Shown here piece by piece: positions 9,061 to 15,212 of a stretch of DNA of 16,651 nucleotides. Below the pieces are notes generated by a model. The model was not told the DNA's origin. It worked only from the letters and a program-made list of their open reading frames with translations, and did no database searches. Source of the DNA: Eubacterium sp. Lineage in GTDB: Bacteria; Bacillota; Clostridia; Peptostreptococcales; Anaerovoracaceae. Each line of letters starts with the position of its first letter. The stretch's first letter is position 1. The position numbers and the translations under genes were made by a program. The DNA lies in assembly GCA_017419895.1 (NCBI GenBank), contig JAFOKI010000141.1, positions 1-16,651 of the forward strand, read 5' to 3'.

Positions 9061-9090
9061 GCAGACGCGGGAAGTTTGTTCCGTGCCTGC
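9061..9090 (-). promoter_or_regulatory. Hairpin between glycine aptamer and terminator
   Basis: On the - strand, GCAGGCACGG (9081-9090) and CCGCGTCTGC (9061-9070) can pair over ten positions with one mismatch and one G-U, around a 10-nt loop. It starts where the aptamer P1 stem ends. It may be a spacer, part of the switching structure, or a remnant of a second aptamer; the sequence does not decide. Confidence 0.45.
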
Positions 9091-9168
9091 TCTGTCCTTT
9101 TGCCTGAGAGATTCAGCGGCTGAGCCGCCTTGCACCTTCGGCACCCGAATAAACGGGATTCTCCAGAG
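9090..9168 (-). ncRNA. Glycine riboswitch aptamer (gcvT-type), single
   Basis: Read on the - strand, the element has the hallmark core of the gcvT RNA: CTCTGGAGA at the 5' side, GGTGCCGAAGGTGCAAGG in the middle, then TCTCAGGCAAAAGGACAGAG at the 3' side. The outer P1 pairs CTCT with AGAG. Internal hairpins CCCG-TTTATT-CGGG and GCGGC-TCA-GCCGC are also visible. Only one complete aptamer is present. Glycine binding should alter folding of the terminator at 9024-9049 and so control the symporter. Whether glycine turns the gene on or off cannot be read from the sequence; glycine uptake would favour an off switch. Confidence 0.92.
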
Positions 9169-9173
9169 TTCCC

Positions 9174-9215
9174 TCCGCAGCCGGTCTCTTTGTGACTCCG
9201 GCCGTTTCAACGGGA
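9174..9215 (-). promoter_or_regulatory. Structured RNA upstream of the glycine aptamer, possible ghost aptamer
   Basis: On the - strand, CGGCCGG and CCGGCTG can form a 7-bp stem around AGTCACAAAGAGA. Flanking GCTCCCG and CGGAGGG offer a further outer pairing. This lies immediately 5' of the aptamer, where type-2 singlet glycine riboswitches carry a 'ghost' aptamer partner. The assignment is an inference from position and folding only. Confidence 0.35.
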
Positions 9216-9240
9216 GCTGTTAAATTGTTTCGCAAGATAG

Positions 9241-9269
9241 ATATTATCACTACGCGATACATACTGCAA
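9241..9269 (-). promoter_or_regulatory. Promoter of the AGCS symporter transcript
   Basis: On the - strand, -35 TTGCAG (9264-9269) and -10 TAATAT (9241-9246) are separated by exactly 17 bp. Transcription would start near 9234, giving a ~234-nt leader that contains the glycine riboswitch. Confidence 0.75.
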
Positions 9270-9299
9270 GTTCTGTATAAAATACATAAATCCGGGCAT

Positions 9300-9324
9300 A
9301 AAAAACCGCGCCGTGAAGGCGCGG
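9300..9324 (-). terminator. Intrinsic terminator of trpS
   Basis: On the - strand, CCGCGCC and GGCGCGG form a perfect 7-bp GC-only stem with a 5-nt loop, followed by six T residues (9300-9305). It lies 20 nt after the trpS stop and ends about 30 nt before the -35 box of the next gene, so the two genes are separately transcribed. Confidence 0.85.
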
Positions 9325-9344
9325 GAAACTTTGTCATATGAGTA

Positions 9345-10352
9345 TTACAGGCCGAGCCCGAATCTCTCTTTCACTCTTGCAAGTACCGGTACAGCGATAG
9401 CGTTCGCGCGCTCCGCGCCGTCCTTAAGCACAGTGATGAGCTCGTCAGAATAACGGATATCGTTGAATCTCTCCTGGATGGGGGCGAGGGATTCCTGAAC
9501 GACTCCGACGAGTTCCTTCTTGAAATCGCCGTAGCCTTTGCCCGTGAACGAAGTTTCGATGTCCGCAATCGATTCACCTGTCAAAACGCTGTAGATATTC
9601 ATAAGGTTGCTGATGCCCGGCTTATTTGCGGCATCAAATCTTACGATCGCCTCGGAGTCGGTGGTTGCTCGCATGATCGTCTTCTTGATCTTGTTAGGAG
9701 GATCCATGAGAGAGATCCTGCTGTGGATGTTCGGGTCGGATTTGCTCATCTTCTTGGTCGGATCGTCGAGCGCCATGATGCGGGCACCTTCCTTGAGGTA
9801 TCTTCCTTCCGGAACGATGAACGTTTCGCCCTTCGTATTGTTTACTCTCGTCGCGAGGTCGCGCGTGAGTTCGATGTGCTGTGTCTGGTCATTTCCGACC
9901 GGAACCTGGTCTGTGTCATAAAGCAGGATGTCCGCAGCCATGAGGACAGGGTAGCAGAAAAGTCCGGTCGGAGCTGATTCCTCACCGCGGCTCTTGGATT
10001 TGAACTGCGTCATTCTGGAGAGTTCCCCGGTGTAAGAACTGCAAGTCAGTATCCACGAAAGCTCCGCATGTCCAGGAACCATCGACTGTACGAAAAGAAT
10101 CGATTTTTTGGGGTCGATGCCGACAGCGATGTAGAGCGCCGCGAGGTCGAGAATGTGCTTCTTCAGGGCTTCAGGATCCTGCGGCACGGTGATTGCGTGC
10201 ATGTCTACTACACAGTAAATGCAGTCATTGTTGTCCTGGAGCTCGATGAACTGTCTCATCGCGCCGAGGTAATTGCCGAGATGGAGATCGCCCGACGGCT
10301 GGATACCCGAGAAAATACGCGGTATGTCGTGTTTTTTGATTTTTGTCGTCAT
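9345..10352 (-). CDS. trpS: Tryptophanyl-tRNA synthetase
   Basis: It charges tRNA-Trp with tryptophan using ATP; it is a class I aminoacyl-tRNA synthetase acting as a cytoplasmic dimer. From the chosen start it has 335 residues, the usual bacterial TrpRS length. The HIGH-equivalent motif is HLGN at residues 24-27 within PSGDLHLGNYLGA. The KMSKS loop is exact at residues 201-205 (KKMSKSDPN). VGNDQTQHIELTRDLA and VPGHAELSW are further TrpRS-specific blocks. The frame stays open up to 10511, but the ATG at 10352 has AAAGGAA 7 nt upstream, fits the family N-terminus, and lies downstream of a clear promoter. The 51 or so extra upstream residues are not homologous to anything expected. It is a single-gene transcript. 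Confidence 0.96.
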   Translation of the reverse strand: MTTKIKKHDIPRIFSGIQPSGDLHLGNYLGAMRQFIELQDNNDCIYCVVDMHAITVPQDPEALKKHILDLAALYIAVGIDPKKSILFVQSMVPGHAELSWILTCSSYTGELSRMTQFKSKSRGEESAPTGLFCYPVLMAADILLYDTDQVPVGNDQTQHIELTRDLATRVNNTKGETFIVPEGRYLKEGARIMALDDPTKKMSKSDPNIHSRISLMDPPNKIKKTIMRATTDSEAIVRFDAANKPGISNLMNIYSVLTGESIADIETSFTGKGYGDFKKELVGVVQESLAPIQERFNDIRYSDELITVLKDGAERANAIAVPVLARVKERFGLGL

Positions 10353-10359
10353 GGTTGTT

Positions 10360-10366
10360 TTCCTTT
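10360..10366 (-). promoter_or_regulatory. Ribosome binding site fixing the trpS start
   Basis: AAAGGAA on the - strand lies 7 nt before the ATG at 10352. It is flanked by GTTG and CAAC, which could close a small hairpin with the site in its loop. The in-frame ATG at 10400 has no such site. Confidence 0.75.
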
Positions 10367-10373
10367 CAACAAA

Positions 10374-10390
10374 GCGGCCGTCCGGGCCGC
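10374..10390 (-). promoter_or_regulatory. GC-rich hairpin in the trpS leader
   Basis: GCGGCC and GGCCGC form a perfect 6-bp stem with a 5-nt loop, followed on the - strand by TTTGTT, just before the ribosome binding site. It could act as a weak attenuator or a translation-modulating hairpin. No T-box signature was seen in the ~90-nt leader. Confidence 0.4.
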
Positions 10391-10449
10391 GTGATATCAT
10401 GCGTGGGTCTCGCTTCGCAGTATAACTTGCGGAGTGAAAATCGAGTGTA

Positions 10450-10478
10450 ATTATACCATCTATCAAAAAGTCGGTCAA
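10450..10478 (-). promoter_or_regulatory. Promoter of trpS
   Basis: On the - strand, -35 TTGACC (10473-10478) and consensus -10 TATAAT (10450-10455) are separated by 17 bp. The start site would be near 10443, giving a ~90-nt leader. The argC promoter diverges from it with only 12 bp between the two -35 boxes. Confidence 0.88.
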
Positions 10479-10490
10479 GCCGTGAAGGGG

Positions 10491-10519
10491 TTGCTTTTTC
10501 AGTGTTTTCAAGGTATCAT
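10491..10519 (+). promoter_or_regulatory. Promoter of the argCJB operon
   Basis: The -35 TTGCTT (10491-10496) and -10 TATCAT (10514-10519) are separated by 17 bp, with expected start near 10526. The match is weaker than that of the trpS promoter, as would suit a regulated biosynthetic operon. A palindrome overlaps its -10 box. Confidence 0.6.
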
Positions 10520-10531
10520 AAATTAGTTATG
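10517..10531 (+). promoter_or_regulatory. Possible ArgR/AhrC operator
   Basis: CATAA-ATTAG-TTATG is a 5-bp inverted repeat with an AT-rich centre, overlapping the argC -10 box and probable start site. Position and AT-rich symmetry suit an arginine repressor box, but its half-sites differ from the TGAAT/ATTCA consensus, so the assignment is tentative. Confidence 0.3.
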
Positions 10532-10614
10532 TACTTTTTCCGGAGCGGCACACATCGATGTCATCCGGCTGCATATTATAAACACCGCTCAGTGCATAAA
10601 AGAGGGGAAACGAA

Positions 10615-11556
10615 ATGAAACACAGCATATTCATAGACGGGGCCCACGGAACGACAGGGCTGAAGATCAGAGAGTATCTGGCAGGAAGAGACGATATTGA
10701 GATAATCGATATAGAAGAAGAGAAGAGAAAAGACCTCGCAGAAAGAGCAAGACTTGCGGAAATCGCGGACGTGGCGGTGCTTTGTCTGCCTGACGCGGCA
10801 TCGAAAGAACTCGCAGACGCTGTAACGGACAAGGCACGTCTCATTGACACATCGACAGCCCACAGAGTGGCGGACGGCTGGACATACGGACTTCCGGAGC
10901 TCACGTTCGATCAGAGAAGAGCTATCGCGCAGGCAAAAAAAGTCGCGAATCCCGGATGCCACGCTACCGGTCTGATAGTTTTGACAAGACCACTCGTCGA
11001 TACAGGCGTGATCGCGCCTGATTATCCGGTAACTTCTTTCTGCGTGACAGGTTATTCCGGAGGCGGGAAAGCGATGATCGCGAGACACGAGAGCGAAGAG
11101 AGAGACGGATTCCTCGGCAGTCCGGGGCAGTATGCTCTCGGTCAGGCACACAAGCATCTTCCTGAAATGGTGAGGTACGGGGGTCTCTCAAGTGAACCGT
11201 CATTCTGCCCGGTTGTGGGCGACTTCTACAGCGGTATGGTCATGACGATCCCTCTGAGGCGCGAACTCATGAACAAGCATTTCGGAGTGGAAGGTCTGAG
11301 GGAAGTGTTTGCTGAAAGATACGAAGAAGAACCGCTCATCCATGTGAGATGGGATCTTCCTGACGACGGTTTTATCCACGGTGATATAATGGCGGGAAGA
11401 GACGATCTCGAGATATTCGTGGGCGGAAACGATGAGAGACCGCTCGTGATCGCGAGATTCGATAACCTCGGAAAAGGCGCGTCCGGCGCGGCTGTCCAGA
11501 ATCTGAACATTATGCTTGGCACTGACGAAAACAAAGGATTGAGATATGGCGTGTGA
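10615..11556 (+). CDS. argC: N-acetyl-gamma-glutamyl-phosphate reductase, type 2
   Basis: It reduces N-acetylglutamyl-phosphate to N-acetylglutamate semialdehyde with NADPH, the third step of arginine synthesis. The 313-residue length and the N-terminal FIDGAHGTTGLKIREYL identify the shorter type 2 AGPR family; type 1 enzymes are ~345 residues and begin with a different Rossmann motif. The catalytic cysteine is Cys115 in ANPGCHATG. CVTGYSGGGKAMI and the C-terminal DNLGKGASGAAVQNLNIML are further type 2 blocks. AGAGGGG lies 7 nt before the ATG. It is the first gene of the arg operon and overlaps argJ by 11 bp. The ~90-nt leader contains only short hairpins (for example CCGGA/TCCGG at 10540-10568). 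Confidence 0.95.
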   Translation: MKHSIFIDGAHGTTGLKIREYLAGRDDIEIIDIEEEKRKDLAERARLAEIADVAVLCLPDAASKELADAVTDKARLIDTSTAHRVADGWTYGLPELTFDQRRAIAQAKKVANPGCHATGLIVLTRPLVDTGVIAPDYPVTSFCVTGYSGGGKAMIARHESEERDGFLGSPGQYALGQAHKHLPEMVRYGGLSSEPSFCPVVGDFYSGMVMTIPLRRELMNKHFGVEGLREVFAERYEEEPLIHVRWDLPDDGFIHGDIMAGRDDLEIFVGGNDERPLVIARFDNLGKGASGAAVQNLNIMLGTDENKGLRYGV

Positions 11557-12775
11557 GATCAGATACATAGAAGGCGGCATTTGCGCGCCGTCCGGATTCA
11601 AAGCTTCCGCGGCATGCGGCGGTTTTAAGGCAAATGCAATAAAAGACGATACGGCACTCGTGGTCAGTGAGGACATCTGCAGCGCTGCTGCCGTATACAC
11701 CAAGAACAAAGTTAAAGCGGCGCATATCGCTGTTATGAAACGCCATCTGGCGGATGGAAAAGCACAGGCAGTTATAGTTAACAGCGGAAACGCAAACACC
11801 TGTACCGCCAACGGGGAAGACATTGCAGAGGAAACATGCAGGCTCGTCGCGGCGGGTATAGGCTGCGATCCTGCCGACGTTCTGCCTGCTTCAACGGGAG
11901 TCATCGGAGTCCCGATGGAGATAGAGCCGTTCGAAAAGGCGATGCCCGGCCTGGTTGCGGGTCTTTCTGAAAAAGGCTCCCGCGCCGCGGCAAAAGGTAT
12001 CATGACAACAGACACTGTTCCGAAAGAACTCGCGATAGCTTTCAGCCTGTCTGACGGGACCGAATGCAGGATCGGAGGTATCGCGAAGGGAAGCGGCATG
12101 ATCCACATAAACATGGGTACCATGCTTGCGTTCCTGTCGTCTGACATAGCCATTACGGCGGAGATGCTCAAAAAAGCTTTGTTGGATGAGATCCCTGACA
12201 GCTTCAACCAGGTAAGCGTGGACGGAGACACTTCCACGAACGACACTCTGGCGATTCTCGCTAACGGGAGAGCCGGGAACAAACTGATCGACTCAGAGTG
12301 CGAGGATTATGAGATATTCAGGGAAGCGCTCCATGTCATATGCGTTGACTTTTCGAAAAAGCTGGCAAGCGACGGGGAAGGCGCGACCAAACTGATTGAA
12401 GCGCACGTCACTGGAGCCCCGACTAAGGAGATAGCGAGAAGCGTCTCAAAAGGGATTATCTGCTCAAGCCTTTTCAAAGCAGCGATATACGGGCAGGACG
12501 CGAACTGGGGAAGGATCCTTTGCGCGATAGGGTACACCGAGGCGGAGTTTGATACAAGCAACATCGACGTGTCGATGGCTTCGGACAAAGGATCTATCGA
12601 AGTCTGCAGAGGTTCCGCCGCTGTAGGGTTCTCGGAAGAAAAAGCGCTGGAGATACTCTGCGAAGACAGCGTGATCATCGAGGTCGATCTCAACGATGGA
12701 ACTGAGTCGGCCTATGCATGGGGCTGCGATCTTACGCACGATTACGTGACGATCAACGGTTCATACAGAAGTTAA
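11546..12775 (+). CDS. argJ: Ornithine acetyltransferase / N-acetylglutamate synthase
   Basis: It moves the acetyl group from N-acetylornithine to glutamate, recycling acetate in the cyclic arginine pathway. Some members also use acetyl-CoA. The 409-residue precursor should cleave itself into alpha and beta chains. The cleavage site is KGSGMIHINMGTMLAF, with nucleophile Thr192 preceded by Gly191. The usual text is HPNMATM, so Pro and Ala are replaced by Ile and Gly. The oxyanion-hole segment PASTGVIGVPM, the AVIVNSGNANTCT block and the C-terminal THDYVTINGSYRS are all present. AAAGGA lies 7 nt before the ATG, inside the end of argC. Presence of argJ implies that a separate argA or argE is not required for this step. 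Bifunctionality cannot be decided from sequence. Confidence 0.95.
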   Translation: MACEIRYIEGGICAPSGFKASAACGGFKANAIKDDTALVVSEDICSAAAVYTKNKVKAAHIAVMKRHLADGKAQAVIVNSGNANTCTANGEDIAEETCRLVAAGIGCDPADVLPASTGVIGVPMEIEPFEKAMPGLVAGLSEKGSRAAAKGIMTTDTVPKELAIAFSLSDGTECRIGGIAKGSGMIHINMGTMLAFLSSDIAITAEMLKKALLDEIPDSFNQVSVDGDTSTNDTLAILANGRAGNKLIDSECEDYEIFREALHVICVDFSKKLASDGEGATKLIEAHVTGAPTKEIARSVSKGIICSSLFKAAIYGQDANWGRILCAIGYTEAEFDTSNIDVSMASDKGSIEVCRGSAAVGFSEEKALEILCEDSVIIEVDLNDGTESAYAWGCDLTHDYVTINGSYRS

Positions 12776-12824
12776 GCAGGATAATTATAAATACGCGAAC
12801 AGGGGATAGACCCGGGAGTCAGAA

Positions 12825-13721
12825 ATGGTAGACCAGAAAATACTCGACAAGGCCGGCGTCCTGATTGAGGCGCTTCCTTACATAAGCAGATTCAGAAACA
12901 ATATTATAGTCGTAAAATACGGCGGTTCCGCGATGCTCAGGAAAGAACTCGAGCGCAACGTCGTTGAGGATGTGGCGCTTCTCAAGCTGATCGGTTTCAG
13001 ACCTATACTTGTCCATGGCGGCGGAAAGAAGATAAGCGAATGGGTAAAACGCGCGGGTATAGAGCCCAGATTCTACAACGGACTCAGGATAACGGACGCT
13101 GACACTTTGGAAATCGCTCACATGGTACTGTCTAAGGCCAACAGCGATCTCGTTATGATGGCACAGAGCCTGGGTGTGAACGCAGTTGGTATTTCAGGCA
13201 TAGACGGCGGATTCATGACTGTCGAGAAGAAAATGCCCGAAGGGCACGATATAGGCTTTGTAGGGGAAATCACGAACATCGACACTCAGCTCATAACATC
13301 GCTTCTTGACGAAGATCTCATCCCGATCGTATATCCGATCGGTCATGATGAGAACGGACAGTTCTATAACATCAACGGCGACCATGCGGCGGCGGCGATC
13401 GCCCAGGCGCTCGTTGCGGACAAACTCGTGTATCTGACAGATACCGAAGGTGTTTACGAGCAGCCTGACGATCCTAGCTCTGTGGTTTCCGAGCTTTACA
13501 TAGATGATGCGAAAAAACTCATAGAATGCGGAAATATCAGGGGTGGTATGATCCCCAAAGTACAGAACTGCATCGACACGATTGAGGCAGGAGTCAAGCG
13601 CGTGCATATACTTGACGGAAGTCTCCCGCATTCGCTTCTCCTTGAGATATTCACCGACAGTGGAGTCGGTACCGCTATCATGTCTCGCGATGAAACCCGC
13701 TACTTTACGGAGGAAGAATAG
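12825..13721 (+). CDS. argB: Acetylglutamate kinase, probably arginine-inhibited type
   Basis: It phosphorylates N-acetylglutamate with ATP, the second and usually controlled step of arginine synthesis. It is a 298-residue amino-acid-kinase-fold protein. VVKYGGSAM (Lys31) and LVHGGGKKISEW bind the phosphates, NINGDHAAAAIAQAL and YLTDTEGVY form the nucleotide and substrate region, and GGMIPKVQNC is the conserved loop. The N-terminal helix ending ALPYISRFRNN and the C-terminal HILDGSLPHSLLLEIFTDSG match features of hexameric, arginine-feedback-inhibited enzymes; this is the expected form where argJ is present. GGGAG lies 6 nt before the ATG. It follows argJ after 49 nt of AT-rich sequence with no clear promoter or terminator. 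Feedback inhibition is inferred. Confidence 0.96.
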   Translation: MVDQKILDKAGVLIEALPYISRFRNNIIVVKYGGSAMLRKELERNVVEDVALLKLIGFRPILVHGGGKKISEWVKRAGIEPRFYNGLRITDADTLEIAHMVLSKANSDLVMMAQSLGVNAVGISGIDGGFMTVEKKMPEGHDIGFVGEITNIDTQLITSLLDEDLIPIVYPIGHDENGQFYNINGDHAAAAIAQALVADKLVYLTDTEGVYEQPDDPSSVVSELYIDDAKKLIECGNIRGGMIPKVQNCIDTIEAGVKRVHILDGSLPHSLLLEIFTDSGVGTAIMSRDETRYFTEEE

Positions 13722-13730
13722 GAGAAACCG

Positions 13731-15107
13731 ATGTACGGTTATAAGAATGATTACGGCCTGGATAAGAAATTCAGCCAATTCCGTGATCTGAGGGAACTGA
13801 TCAGATACGGGGCAAATTCTTACGGACAGAATACCGCTTTCAAGATTAAAGTGGCGTCTTCCCCTGAAGGCAACACATATGAAGAAAAAACATACCGCGA
13901 TTTTTTCAGGGATATGGAGCGACTCGGTTCAGCCCTGACGAAAAGATGCCAAAAAGGTGACCGCGTAGCCATTGTAGGAAGCAACAGCTATAACTGGATC
14001 CTTGCGGATGTGACGATTGCGTGCGGCATAGGTGTTGTCGTACCGCTTGATGCGTCGCTCGCTCACGATGATCTCGAAGCTCAGCTAATCAGAAGCGGAG
14101 CCACGGCGATTTTCTATGACAAAGAGCATCAGGAAGCTGTAGCCGATATCCTTATGGGCGGAAAAACAGCTCTCAGGAGAGGCTTTACGATCGACTTTCG
14201 CGATGAAATGATACGTGGAGCCGAGTTTATTGAAGACCTTCTTAATGAAGGTGAGAAGATCCTTAACAAGAACGATTTCACATATATGTATTCGGAGATA
14301 GATCCTGACGCGCTCGCGTTTATACAGTTCACTCCCGGAAACGCGAAAGCAGTCATGCTTTCCCATGCAAACCTTATGAGCTGCAACTGGGGGTTCAACT
14401 GTGAGGAGTATTTCCCGCAGAACGACATAGCGATGATCACTTTGCCGCTGCACGACATATTCTCGTTCATGGGCATGATCACCTTCGTATCACAAGGTAT
14501 AGTGAGCGTCTTCTGCGACGGACCTGACAGGATAATAGATAACATGAAAGAGTACCAGATCACGGTATTCCAGGGAACTCCGGAAATGGTCAGGCAGCTC
14601 TACGATACCGCGGAAGAAAACATCGAACAGAAGGGGAAGAGGAAGAGTGTCGAACGCAGGCTTAGGATCTGCGCGTTCTTCGACAGATTCAATATTAACT
14701 TGAGAAAATTCCTGCTGCGGTTCATCAACGAGAGTTTCGGGGGAACATTAAGATTTATAATAAGCTCTGTTTCCGCACCGGATCCGGTCGTCCAGGAAAC
14801 GCTTACCAGTTACGGGATATTGACGGTCCACGGATACGGGCTTACTGAAGCAGCCTCTGTTATCTCTTGCGAGTCTTACAGGTACATAAAGCACGGGTCA
14901 TCAGGAAAAGTCATGCCTAATATGATCGCGAGAATCGACGATCCGGATGATTCGGGTTATGGCAAACTTGTGATCAAAGGTGACAATGTTATGCTCGGCT
15001 ATCTCGACGATCCGCAGGAGACCGCTAGAGTGCTGGATGCGGACGGATGGCTTATGACGGACGACATCGTGATGATTGACAAAGACGGATTCCTGTTTAT
15101 AGCCTAA
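13731..15107 (+). CDS. Degenerate, C-terminally truncated AMP-binding (acyl-CoA synthetase-like) protein
   Basis: The 458-residue protein resembles the N-terminal domain of long-chain acyl-CoA synthetases. Supporting text includes YRDFFRDMERLGSALTKRC, PLHDIFSFMGMI, HGYGLTEAAS (A5 motif, residues 369-373 YGLTE), IKGDNVMLGYLDDP and GWLMTDDIVMIDKDGF. Three things are abnormal. The ATP-gripping A3 loop (normally TSGTTGxPKG) reads FTPGNAKAVMLSH at 200-212, three residues short and without its Gly/Thr run. The usual GGA of the next block reads SVSA. The protein ends at FLFIA, exactly before the hinge GRxK, so the whole C-terminal domain with the catalytic lysine is absent; no continuation is seen in any frame downstream. 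AGGAG lies 6 nt before the ATG, and the gene starts 9 nt after argB, so it looks translated. Its function is unknown; it may be a pseudoenzyme or acyl-binding partner. Confidence 0.75.
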   Translation: MYGYKNDYGLDKKFSQFRDLRELIRYGANSYGQNTAFKIKVASSPEGNTYEEKTYRDFFRDMERLGSALTKRCQKGDRVAIVGSNSYNWILADVTIACGIGVVVPLDASLAHDDLEAQLIRSGATAIFYDKEHQEAVADILMGGKTALRRGFTIDFRDEMIRGAEFIEDLLNEGEKILNKNDFTYMYSEIDPDALAFIQFTPGNAKAVMLSHANLMSCNWGFNCEEYFPQNDIAMITLPLHDIFSFMGMITFVSQGIVSVFCDGPDRIIDNMKEYQITVFQGTPEMVRQLYDTAEENIEQKGKRKSVERRLRICAFFDRFNINLRKFLLRFINESFGGTLRFIISSVSAPDPVVQETLTSYGILTVHGYGLTEAASVISCESYRYIKHGSSGKVMPNMIARIDDPDDSGYGKLVIKGDNVMLGYLDDPQETARVLDADGWLMTDDIVMIDKDGFLFIA

Positions 15108-15113
15108 ATCCAC

Positions 15114-15142
15114 TTGAATATATAGCTCTGTTAAAATATAAT
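15114..15142 (+). promoter_or_regulatory. Promoter of ackA
   Basis: The -35 TTGAAT (15114-15119) and consensus -10 TATAAT (15137-15142) are separated by 17 bp, starting 7 nt after the preceding stop codon. Expected start is near 15149. The ~64-nt leader has a small GGAC/GTCC hairpin and the AGGAGAG ribosome binding site (15200-15206). Confidence 0.85.
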
Positions 15143-15212
15143 CATAGTATAGTTGTCAATAAAGGACATTCGTCCGGATTAAAAATAAAAGTACAGAATA
15201 GGAGAGTGCATA

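Noticed and set aside
9061..9300. Small ORFs (62 and 74 codons) on the - strand
   Set aside because: They run through the glycine riboswitch and promoter; the RNA explains the sequence better than coding does.
10353..10450. T-box leader in front of trpS
   Set aside because: No GGGTGG-type T-box sequence, specifier-loop layout or long leader is present between the promoter and the start codon.
10353..10511. In-frame N-terminal extension of trpS (53 codons)
   Set aside because: It covers the trpS promoter and leader, its first ATG would lie upstream of the -10 and -35 boxes, and the family N-terminus begins at 10352 with a good ribosome binding site.
11200..12282. A 360-codon open frame antisense to argC and argJ
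   Set aside because: It is the reverse of well-supported arg genes, has low-complexity Ser/Ala-rich translation and no family match that I can recognise.
15105..15212. Frameshift or stop mutation explaining the short AMP-binding protein
   Set aside because: I looked for the hinge and C-terminal domain text in all three forward frames after the stop and found none; the next element is the ackA promoter, so the end is a true loss and not a single lesion.
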